Source of the DNA: Candidatus Rhabdochlamydia sp.
GTDB taxonomy: Bacteria; Chlamydiota; Chlamydiia; Chlamydiales; Rhabdochlamydiaceae
Direction of reading: 5' to 3'
Length of the DNA: 8,285 nucleotides
Assembly (NCBI GenBank): GCA_030043495.1
Contig: JASHXO010000192.1
Coordinates: forward strand, 1-8,285
Position numbers and translations under genes: made by a program. How positions within the stretch are numbered: position 1 is the stretch's first letter; each line of letters begins with the position of its first letter. Positions 1-5,858 of this stretch are shown piece after piece. The notes below the pieces were generated by a model, which was given only the letters and a program-made list of their open reading frames with translations, had not been told where the DNA came from and searched no databases.

Positions 1-558
1 CGGCATCGTTTTTGCCGAGGCAAATTGGCGGTGTGGCTGTGATGCTGAAGTCCGTGCGCCGATAAACCCCCAACTCACCAGCTCTTCAAAATATAAGGCT
101 GCAAGGGGATCGACGAATTCAGTGGCCGCAGGAATTTGCATCTCTGCCAAGGTGAGCAATAATTCTCGGGCCCACAATAGTCCGGTTTTAATATCATGGC
201 TGCCATCGAGATGAGGATCGTAAAGAAGTCCCTTCCAACCTTTTGCAGTCCGAGGTTTTTCTATATAGACGCGCATCACCATAAAGCAAGATTGTTTGAC
301 GGATTCGGCGAGCTTTTTAAAATGACGGGAATAGTCGAGTGCAGATTCGCGGTCATGAATAGAGCATGGTCCAATGATCAATGCTTTACGGCAGTTTTGC
401 CCTCGAATAATCCGTTTTGCGACTTCTCGGGACTGCGCGATAAAAGTGGATGCCTGTGAAGATAATGGAGATAGCTTTTTAAGTTCAAAAGGAGAGGGGA
501 GAGCTATGGATGTCATTAAATGATCGGATGATTTTTGTGTAAGTTCAGACCGTACCAT
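1..558 (-). CDS. aroG: Class I DAHP synthase (3-deoxy-7-phosphoheptulonate synthase), C-terminal part beyond window edge
   Basis: This enzyme condenses phosphoenolpyruvate with erythrose 4-phosphate to DAHP, the first step of the shikimate pathway to chorismate, in the cytosol. The 186 visible residues align without gaps to most of the N-terminal half of E. coli AroG (350 aa). GPCSIHD is at residues 63-69, MRVYIEKPRT at 95-104 (Arg96 and Lys101 match catalytic Arg92 and Lys97), GWKGLLYDPH at 107-116, and SWGFIGARTSASQPHRQ at 162-178 (Arg169 matches Arg165). The frame is open to base 1, so the rest, including the metal-binding His, Glu and Asp, lies outside. I chose the ATG at 558 because it gives a leader of E. 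coli length; an in-frame stop lies just upstream near 600. A second in-frame ATG at 516 would remove 14 residues. Neither start has a clear Shine-Dalgarno. The symbol follows the E. coli paralogue; aroF or aroH would be equally defensible. Family assignment is very secure. Confidence 0.93.
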   Translation of the reverse strand, partial: MVRSELTQKSSDHLMTSIALPSPFELKKLSPLSSQASTFIAQSREVAKRIIRGQNCRKALIIGPCSIHDRESALDYSRHFKKLAESVKQSCFMVMRVYIEKPRTAKGWKGLLYDPHLDGSHDIKTGLLWARELLLTLAEMQIPAATEFVDPLAALYFEELVSWGFIGARTSASQPHRQFASAKTMP

Positions 559-904
559 AGCAAAGCAAAATCTTGCAACTAGTTCTGAACCGATCCTTTA
601 ATCCTTCGATTAGTGCTGATCGCGATTTATACCGTTCGTGATTGAAGAAACGACTTGATGAAAATTTGACTTGACATGTAACATATTGAGCATGATTTTC
701 TATGGATGAAAGAGCGCGCAATCTACAACACTTACTATCGGGAGTTTGGAGTCTTTAAATTGGCTGTGTTCAGGTTGTTTCGGTATAAAGAGATAGCCAC
801 ATTGAAAATGCGACTCTTAAACATTTTCTCATTTTGAGTAAAATTTTTAATTGTATCACTATAGCTTTGGGTGGTAAGCAGTAAGAATTAAATTATAGTT
901 GTCA
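559..904. other. Divergent intergenic region, no supported gene
   Basis: This stretch separates the leftward DAHP synthase gene from the rightward OGFr-domain gene. It is AT-rich and has no recognisable RNA gene. A perfect TTGACA hexamer at 671-676 (plus strand) is followed 17 bases later only by GATTTT, a poor -10. Just downstream a 43-codon plus-strand frame runs from ATG at 706 to TGA at 835-837, predicting a small basic peptide (begins MKERAIYNTYYREFG). It has no Shine-Dalgarno and no recognised homology, and a frame of this length is expected by chance, so I do not call it as a gene. Confidence 0.5.
626..631 (-). promoter_or_regulatory. Possible -10 box of the DAHP synthase gene
   Basis: Read on the minus strand this is TATAAA, five of six matches to the sigma-70/sigma-66 -10 consensus. 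It lies about 68 bases before the ATG at 558. No convincing -35 hexamer sits 16-18 bases upstream, so this is only a candidate. Confidence 0.25.
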
Positions 905-933
905 TTTATTTTGCGAAGCAAAAAAGATATAAT
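905..933 (+). promoter_or_regulatory. Promoter of the OGFr-domain gene
   Basis: A consensus TATAAT -10 box is at 928-933. With a 17-base spacer the -35 position holds TTTATT (905-910), a weak match; a better TTGTCA at 899-904 would need a 23-base spacer. Transcription would begin near 940, giving a leader of about 19 nt that carries the ribosome binding site. The spacer contains a short inverted repeat, TTTTGC-GAA-GCAAAA at 909-923. Confidence 0.55.
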
Positions 934-947
934 GTTCTTTTACTGTT

Positions 948-951
948 GAGG
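948..951 (+). promoter_or_regulatory. Ribosome binding site of the OGFr-domain gene
   Basis: GAGG with a 7-base gap to the ATG at 959. It is the only clear Shine-Dalgarno of the window and it fixes this start. Confidence 0.6.
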
Positions 952-958
952 CATAAGT

Positions 959-1681
959 ATGGCAACTGGAGTTTCTTTCTCTCAGATTTCCTATCTGACT
1001 TATTACACCCCTTGCGATTGGGTCGATGATTTATGCAAGATCGTCCATGATCTAGCGATGAAAGTTTTCAACACGATCAAAGATTGTTTTGTTGCAAGGC
1101 AAAATGCACCGACAACTGGAACAACTGTAGCTGTAGTGACTACGATAACAAATGTCCCTAACCCACGAAACATCATTCCCTTCTATTATGGCCTTGAGGC
1201 TAACAACAACAATGCCACTTTACATCAAATCTTGAGCTGGGATGACGGACAACTCGAAGCTGTCCATAACTATATCCAATGGCTTTTTCCTTTGGAAAAC
1301 CCAAGCGGGCCAAATCCCACAGCCCCTGTCCTTGATCAAGCGACGGTCCAGACCTTCCGCGGTGATGCGCTGCTCAAAAACCAACTTCTCAATTCTTTTC
1401 GTCGGATGCTTTCTTTCTATGGATTGCAGATGGATGAGACAACGCGCGTGATCACACGGGCGCCCAATTTCAGTACGCGAGCAGCAGTCTGGCTAACTCC
1501 AGCTGACCAAAACTATCATAATTTCTTAAGGATTACACGGATTATCCATTCAATGAGCATCCTTGGGCTGCGGGAGTATGGACAAGCATTCCTGACCATC
1601 ATGCAAGACATTGCGCGCAATGAAGGGTCCGCTACCGTTGGCAACGATACCCTTGGATATTGGCGGGGAGCGGTCATTTAA
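959..1681 (+). CDS. OGFr_N-domain protein (opioid growth factor receptor conserved region)
   Basis: A 240-residue protein whose residues about 73-239 match the conserved region of the eukaryotic opioid growth factor receptor (Pfam OGFr_N), a domain also found in scattered bacteria. Hallmarks in family order are ILSWDDGQLEAVHNYIQWLF (91-110) and the following PLENPSGPNPTAP, then FRRMLSFYG (147-155), RAPNFSTRAAVWLTP (167-181), YHNFLRITRI (186-195) and YWRGAV (234-239). The domain is essentially full length and has no internal stop. Residues 1-72 are outside the domain: an amphipathic, probably helical stretch (about 20-46) and a Thr/Val/Pro-rich linker (50-70). I see no signal peptide or membrane helix. 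The biochemical role of bacterial OGFr_N proteins is unknown to me; a secreted, host-directed role would fit an intracellular bacterium but is inference. The start is supported by GAGG and a TATAAT box. It is a single-gene unit that converges on valS. Confidence 0.88.
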   Translation: MATGVSFSQISYLTYYTPCDWVDDLCKIVHDLAMKVFNTIKDCFVARQNAPTTGTTVAVVTTITNVPNPRNIIPFYYGLEANNNNATLHQILSWDDGQLEAVHNYIQWLFPLENPSGPNPTAPVLDQATVQTFRGDALLKNQLLNSFRRMLSFYGLQMDETTRVITRAPNFSTRAAVWLTPADQNYHNFLRITRIIHSMSILGLREYGQAFLTIMQDIARNEGSATVGNDTLGYWRGAVI

Positions 1682-1705
1682 GCTATCCTTTGCGGTTTGG
1701 TGAAT

Positions 1706-1723
1706 CCAGGCCTTAAGGCCTGG
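1706..1723. repeat. Perfect 18-nt palindrome (hairpin 1 of the convergent gap)
   Basis: CCAGGCCTTAAGGCCTGG is perfectly self-complementary and would fold as a 7-bp stem with a TTAA loop. It starts 24 bases after the OGFr-gene stop. It could end that transcript, but the following GATTAAGTTT is not a proper U-tract. Its central 16 bases match a palindrome at 5113-5128 in 13 of 16 positions, which suggests a dispersed repeat. Confidence 0.6.
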
Positions 1724-1735
1724 GATTAAGTTTGA

Positions 1736-1756
1736 GGCCGAGCTTCGTTCTTGGCC
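1736..1756. repeat. Hairpin 2 of the convergent gap
   Basis: GGCCGAG (1736-1742) pairs with CTTGGCC (1750-1756) through seven pairs, one of them G-T, closing a 7-base loop. It lies 12 bases after hairpin 1. There is no T-run on either side. Its role is unknown; it may be part of a structured, bidirectional 3' end. Confidence 0.4.
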
Positions 1757-1772
1757 CAACATTGCTTTGAAA

Positions 1773-1796
1773 ATATCCGGACCTTGGTCCGGATAT
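1773..1796 (-). terminator. Hairpin 3 of the convergent gap, possible valS terminator
   Basis: ATATCCGGACC and GGTCCGGATAT are perfect complements (11 bp) around a TT centre. Read in the valS direction the stem is followed directly by TTTC (the stem itself ends in AT), a short T-run, so it is a weak candidate intrinsic terminator about 100 nt past the valS stop. Read rightward there is no T-run. With hairpins 1 and 2 it fills the space between two converging genes, where both transcripts must end. Confidence 0.4.
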
Positions 1797-1899
1797 CCGC
1801 TGAAGGATGGATAAAAATACTGATCACATCAGGTTGGGCTTCAGTCCGGTATAATTTAATACCTGCATATGAAGATTCCCATTGTTAAAATGCCCACGT

Positions 1900-4746
1900 T
1901 CAAGATTTTTCTCCTAACTCTTCAAGTTTGCGCATCGTCTCACTCAGCTCTTTTTCGGTTTGCGTTAAACTATTTTTCAGCTTTTCGATTAACTGAAGCG
2001 GAGCTTTTTCTAAAAAGGCAGTGTTTGCCAATTGTTCGCGTAAGCTGTTTTGCGCAGCGATGTACTTGTCGCGTTCTTTGACAAGGCGCACTTTTTCTTT
2101 TTCTTTGAGTTCTTGGGGCAGAGGAATGACTAATTTCAAATTGCCAACAATGGAACTCGCGCTGAACTGCACTTTTTTCTCTTCTTGGGAAAAGGTGATG
2201 TTCTGAGTGCGGACGAGGGCTTGGATAATCCCTAAATTAGTTTCGACAAGAATGCGTTGCGGATCTTCAGGAGAAGAGTGCACGTGTAGATCGGTTGCTG
2301 TTCCGGGAGGAAGTTGCATTTCGGCGCGGATATTGCGCACAGTGCGGATGACCTCGTCCAAAAAGGCAAAGGTGCTTTCGATTTGAGGGTTGATATCGCT
2401 TTGGCGAATGACTTTGGGATAAGCGGCGACAATGCAGGCTGGGCTTAGGAGAGCATGGATGGTCTCCAATGTGTAAGGGTCAGCTTTTTCTTTTCCAGAG
2501 AGCCCTGGAAATTTCGCTTTTAACATTTGGAACAGTTCTTCCGTGATGAACGGGGCCATCGGATGCATCAGGCGAATGGCGTTGCACAAGATAATGCAGA
2601 GAATTTTTTGTTTGATCTCTTTTTGGGCTTCAGTGCCGAGTTTGTCAAAGAGAATGGGCTTGACGAGCTCAACGTAGTAAGCGCAGAATTCTTTCCAGAA
2701 AAAGTCGTAGGCAGTGATAGCTGCCCGGTCAAAGGCATAATCAGTCAGATGTTGATTGACATCTTGGATGGTGCGGTTGAGCAAAGAGAGGATCCAGCGG
2801 TCTTCCAAAGCAAGAGAGTCGAGGTCCAGCCCTTTAGCAAAAGTTTCTGCAGAAAGGCTCCCAATATTGAGGAAGACGAAACGGGCGCCATTCCAAATCT
2901 TATTGATGAAGTTCTTAAATTCTTCAAAGCGTCTGCGATCGAGATCGATCTGCCGCGCTTGTGTAGCGCTGGCGCATAGGCCCATGCGCATGGCATCAGT
3001 GCCATAATTGTCGATAATTTCAATCGGATCAATGATATTACCTTTCGACTTTGACATCTTCTCCCACTTGGAGTGGACCTCTGGCGGAACGCTTTGGCCT
3101 AAGTCATATGAGAGACGTTCTTTAGGGCTCACATAAGCGATAGAGCCGTCCTTTTGATGCCGCCAATACGATTTGCCATAGATCAAACCGTGTAAAAATG
3201 TCTCGGAGAAGGGAGGAACGTCAAATTCATATTCTCCCATTAAAATCATCCGCGCAACCCAGAAGAAGAGAATGTCATGGCCTGTAATGAGCGTGCTGTT
3301 AGGGTAAAATTTCTGCAGATCGTCCGTTTGATCCGGCCACCCAAGAACGCTAAATGGCCAAAGCGCCGACGAAAACCAAGTGTCGAGGACGTCTTCATCT
3401 TGGACCCAAGCATTTGGTTCTTTTTGAACTTCAGGAGGCTGATCTGGGCCATCGTAGCAGAACATCGCATCGGGATTGTCTTTGCGGTACCAAATGGGAA
3501 TGCGATGGCCCCACCATAATTGGCGTGAAATGCACCAGTCACGCAAGTTGTCGATCCAATGAAAATAGGTATTTTCCCAATTCGAGGGGATGAGCCGGAT
3601 TTTTTTCTCTTGGACGGCTTTGCGCAGCATGTCTTTAAATCCGCCCATGCGCACAAACCATTGTTTGGACAGATAGGGCTCAATGATGGCTTTAGAGCGA
3701 TAGGAGATGCCCACGCGATGGCGGTGCGGTTCGATTTTGACGAGGAATCCCTGTTCTTTCATTGCTTGGACGACAGCTTCGCGTGCCTCTTCTCTTGTCA
3801 TTCCTGCAAATTTTCCTGCATTTTCGTTCATGCGGCCATCGGGGGTCATCACATTGATGAAGGGAAGCTTGTGGTTTGATCCTATCTCGTAATCATTCGG
3901 ATCATGGGCAGGCGTAATCTTCACGACTCCAGTGCCGAATGTGGGATCGACAAACCGGTCTGCGATAATGGGAATTTCGCGATGAGCTAAGGGCTGGAGA
4001 ACCTTTTTACCAACAAATTCTTCATAACGGTCGTCGGCCGGAGAAACAGCGACAGCTGTATCGCCCAGCATGGTTTCAGGCCGAGTGGTCGCGATGATGA
4101 CTTCGCCTTTTTTATCGACAAATGGATAACGGAAGTACCAGAGGAAGGAATCTTTGTCCTCGTATTCCACTTCATCATCGGCCAATGCCGTTTGAGTCAC
4201 AGGGTCCCAATTGACGAGATAATCCCCGCGATAGATCAGCTTAGTGTCGAACATCTTTTTGAACATCGTGCGCACAGCACGATTGCGCTTTTCATCCATT
4301 GTGAAAGCAATGCGCGACCAATCGCAAGAACAGCCGACTCTTTTTAGCTGGCCCAGGATTTGTTTTTCGCTGTTTTCCTTCCAGTTCCAAACGTGTTCGA
4401 GAAATTCTTCGCGTGAAAAATCTTTACGGCGTTTTCCCAACGAAGCAATCAAGTGCCGCTCGACAACAGTTTGTGTGGCAATGCCGGCATGATCGGTTCC
4501 AGGCACCCAAAGCGTTTCAAATCCAGACATCCTTTTCCAACGGATCAGCACATCTTGCAAAGTATCGACAAGAGCATGTCCCATATGGAGGACTCCGGTG
4601 ACATTCGGTGGGGGGATAGAGATGCAGTAAGCGGGCTTGGAGGATTGATTATCGGCCTGGAAAAATCCGTTTTCTTCCCAGAATTTGTACCATTTTTCTT
4701 CAATGTCTTTGGCTGTGAATGCTTTTGGAAGCTGTTGTTCGTTCAT
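1900..4746 (-). CDS. valS: Valyl-tRNA synthetase (ValRS)
   Basis: Cytosolic class I aminoacyl-tRNA synthetase that charges tRNA-Val with valine and hydrolyses mischarged Thr-tRNA-Val. The 948 codons give a full-length bacterial ValRS. Visible parts are the HIGH motif as HMGH (54-57) within PPPNVTGVLHMGHAL; the CP1 editing domain around TTRPETMLGDTAVAV (220-234) and GTGVVKITPAHDPNDYE (271-287); the conserved WCISRQLWWGHRIPIWY (404-420); the KMSKS loop (563-567); a helical anticodon-binding domain with HPMAPFITEELF; and the C-terminal coiled-coil arm over about the last 70 residues, rich in Glu, Lys and Leu. About 30 residues between FLHGLI and KMSKS (roughly 523-560) are absent from E. coli ValRS and may be lineage-specific. 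The ATG at 4746 is the first in the frame, with an in-frame TGA just upstream; no Shine-Dalgarno is seen. In Chlamydia, as I recall, valS sits directly beside pknD. A weak promoter-like pair (TATAGA, minus strand, 4823-4818) lies about 70 bases upstream. Confidence 0.98.
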   Translation of the reverse strand: MNEQQLPKAFTAKDIEEKWYKFWEENGFFQADNQSSKPAYCISIPPPNVTGVLHMGHALVDTLQDVLIRWKRMSGFETLWVPGTDHAGIATQTVVERHLIASLGKRRKDFSREEFLEHVWNWKENSEKQILGQLKRVGCSCDWSRIAFTMDEKRNRAVRTMFKKMFDTKLIYRGDYLVNWDPVTQTALADDEVEYEDKDSFLWYFRYPFVDKKGEVIIATTRPETMLGDTAVAVSPADDRYEEFVGKKVLQPLAHREIPIIADRFVDPTFGTGVVKITPAHDPNDYEIGSNHKLPFINVMTPDGRMNENAGKFAGMTREEAREAVVQAMKEQGFLVKIEPHRHRVGISYRSKAIIEPYLSKQWFVRMGGFKDMLRKAVQEKKIRLIPSNWENTYFHWIDNLRDWCISRQLWWGHRIPIWYRKDNPDAMFCYDGPDQPPEVQKEPNAWVQDEDVLDTWFSSALWPFSVLGWPDQTDDLQKFYPNSTLITGHDILFFWVARMILMGEYEFDVPPFSETFLHGLIYGKSYWRHQKDGSIAYVSPKERLSYDLGQSVPPEVHSKWEKMSKSKGNIIDPIEIIDNYGTDAMRMGLCASATQARQIDLDRRRFEEFKNFINKIWNGARFVFLNIGSLSAETFAKGLDLDSLALEDRWILSLLNRTIQDVNQHLTDYAFDRAAITAYDFFWKEFCAYYVELVKPILFDKLGTEAQKEIKQKILCIILCNAIRLMHPMAPFITEELFQMLKAKFPGLSGKEKADPYTLETIHALLSPACIVAAYPKVIRQSDINPQIESTFAFLDEVIRTVRNIRAEMQLPPGTATDLHVHSSPEDPQRILVETNLGIIQALVRTQNITFSQEEKKVQFSASSIVGNLKLVIPLPQELKEKEKVRLVKERDKYIAAQNSLREQLANTAFLEKAPLQLIEKLKNSLTQTEKELSETMRKLEELGEKS

Positions 4747-4947
4747 AAGGTTTAATCATAAATTGCGAATGGATTTTAGATTAGCATACTCGAGCAGAAA
4801 AGGGCAAAGGGGATATGTCTATACCAGAGCATGTACAATTAGAACAAATATTTGAAACTTGAAGGAAGTTCTCGCCTTCGCTCGCAAGCTCGCTCAGTTG
4901 AGTTCCGCTGTTTTATAACGGACCAGTCTATCGGGTAACCAATGCAC

Positions 4948-4995
4948 ATAGACCCCTTCCACCTCAAAGGTAGCTTTGAGGTGGAAAGGGTCTAT
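4948..4995. repeat. Large hairpin, 22-bp stem with 4-nt loop
   Basis: Arms 4948-4969 and 4974-4995 are complementary at 21 of 22 positions around a GTAG loop. The left arm begins ATAGACCCC and the right arm ends GGGTCTAT. The rightward flank CCATAAAAAC and the leftward flank (GTGCATTGG on the minus strand) have no T-run, so it is not a canonical intrinsic terminator. It lies about 200 bases upstream of valS and 300 downstream of the Nudix stop. It could be a processing or attenuation structure in a pknD-to-valS transcript, or a small palindromic element. The structure is certain; the role is unknown. Confidence 0.75.
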
Positions 4996-5112
4996 CCATA
5001 AAAACTCCTAAAATTTGACACTTAAGAGTTTAATCGGAATGCTTTTTGTTTTCCTGCTTACTCCCTTATTCGCGTGCTGCGACAGGCGATCTGCTGCGCT
5101 TTACTCCTTCCT

Positions 5113-5128
5113 CAGGTCTAAAGACCTG
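5113..5128. repeat. Perfect-stem palindrome related to hairpin 1
   Basis: CAGGTCT and AGACCTG pair perfectly around AA. Compared with bases 1707-1722 it differs at three positions; two of these are partners in the stem (C-G in one copy, T-A in the other), so pairing is kept, and the third is in the loop. It also lies within a larger inverted pair (5106-5116 with 5171-5181), so alternative folds are possible. Confidence 0.5.
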
Positions 5129-5291
5129 CGGTTTGTCGTAAATCTTGCATCTCACCTATTTCGCTACGCGCCTAAGGAAGGGGTAGGGAGCAAGTTGGGT
5201 TAGTAGAACCAGAACTTCGAAGAAAGCACAAAAAGTATTAGTCAATGTGCGTGAACTGTCTGTAAAGAACCGCGGTTGAAAAATTCCTGTC

Positions 5292-5858
5292 TCAAGACAT
5301 TTGCCATAATTTTCTGGATAGAAGTAGGGCAGTGCAGAGAATTCCATCTATAGGAGATCCTAAGTCGATCTCCTTCATGAGTTCTTGCTCTGTCTTAAGT
5401 TCTGTATGGATCAATTCAAATGTTTCCAATGCTGGGGATTGCAAAAACTCTGCATTCTCAACGTAGACATAATGAATGATTTGCTCCGTGATTGCGGGCA
5501 AAGGATAGGCGCTGCCGGCAAGAATGAATTTTCCACCGCCGTATCCAGTCTCTTCTAAAAGCTCGCGCTTGGCTGCCTCTAATGGGGATTCTCCGGAATC
5601 GATGCGTCCGCCAGGACAGCTTAACAGCCATTTGCTTGGGGGATGGCGGTATTCTTTATTGATCACAAATTTGCCATCTTTAGTTCTTGCTAAAACAACG
5701 GCGGCATGGGCGCCGATTTCAAGAACGGTGTAAGAGAGTTTAGGACCATGTGGTAATTGCAGCAGGTCGACGCGCACATTGAAATATCCCTTGTGGATGA
5801 TTTCACTAGTCTTAACTTCGGGAATCAGGATACGGTGAGGTAATTGTTCTTCAGTCAT
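5292..5858 (-). CDS. Nudix hydrolase, ADP-ribose pyrophosphatase-like
   Basis: A 188-residue Nudix enzyme, expected to cleave a nucleoside diphosphate linked to another moiety, using Mg2+. The Nudix box is intact: Gly84, five residues, Glu90, seven residues, then RELLEETGY (98-106). About 15 residues after the box comes AYPLPAITEQ (117-126), which resembles the Pro/Glu element (SPG-x-x-x-E-like) of ADP-ribose pyrophosphatases, so ADP-ribose or a nucleotide sugar is the likeliest substrate. The N-terminal beta segment (about 17-70) is also as in NudF/NUDT5-type enzymes. Length is close to normal for that group. Its ATG overlaps the pknD stop (ATGA, 5855-5858), so it is probably translated by coupling with pknD; no separate Shine-Dalgarno is visible. 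The start is thus well supported. Exact substrate is uncertain. I see no degeneration. Confidence 0.9.
   Translation of the reverse strand: MTEEQLPHRILIPEVKTSEIIHKGYFNVRVDLLQLPHGPKLSYTVLEIGAHAAVVLARTKDGKFVINKEYRHPPSKWLLSCPGGRIDSGESPLEAAKRELLEETGYGGGKFILAGSAYPLPAITEQIIHYVYVENAEFLQSPALETFELIHTELKTEQELMKEIDLGSPIDGILCTALLLSRKLWQMS

Larger units (their letters stand above)
4747..5291. other. Structured 545-bp intergenic region between the Nudix gene and valS
   Basis: No supported gene lies here. Contents include a CTCGC-rich stretch (about 4871-4898: direct and near-direct copies of GCTCGC); a large hairpin at 4948-4995; a palindrome at 5113-5128; a longer-range inverted pair CCTTCCTCAGG (5106-5116) and CCTAAGGAAGG (5171-5181), 10 of 11 complementary; a weak imperfect stem at 5192-5217; and the 10-nt palindrome AACCGCGGTT (5268-5277) just downstream of the Nudix stop, too short for a good terminator. 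A plus-strand frame at 5015-5203, or from ATG 5039, begins with a hydrophobic run but overlaps these repeats and is probably not coding. The minus-strand promoter for valS should lie in the left part; TTGTTC-18-TATAGA ending at 4818 is the best but a weak candidate. Confidence 0.55.

Noticed and set aside
196..459. 87-codon plus-strand open frame
   Set aside because: It lies antisense inside the DAHP synthase gene, whose conserved motifs fully account for this DNA.
671..699. TTGACA followed at 17 bases by GATTTT as a plus-strand promoter
   Set aside because: The -10 matches only three of six positions and nothing convincing is transcribed from it before the much better promoter at 905-933.
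2527..2979. 150-codon plus-strand frame, and a 145-codon minus-strand out-of-frame reading at 3246-3683
   Set aside because: Both are shadows of valS, which has an intact conserved protein across this stretch; neither shows family motifs.
5015..5203. 62-codon plus-strand frame with a hydrophobic N-terminus (from TTG 5015 or ATG 5039), lipoprotein-like LFACC
   Set aside because: No Shine-Dalgarno, a non-standard first codon or a shorter ATG start, no good lipobox (Phe at -2), and it runs through palindromes and inverted repeats; more likely non-coding.
5268..5277. AACCGCGGTT as terminator of the pknD-Nudix transcript
   Set aside because: A 10-nt palindrome leaves at most a 3-bp stem with a 4-nt loop, and it is followed only by CTTT, too weak for an intrinsic terminator.
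4747..5291. T-box or other riboswitch upstream of valS
   Set aside because: No T-box sequence (TGG-containing antiterminator), specifier loop or intrinsic terminator is recognisable on the minus strand, and T-boxes are not expected in Chlamydiae.
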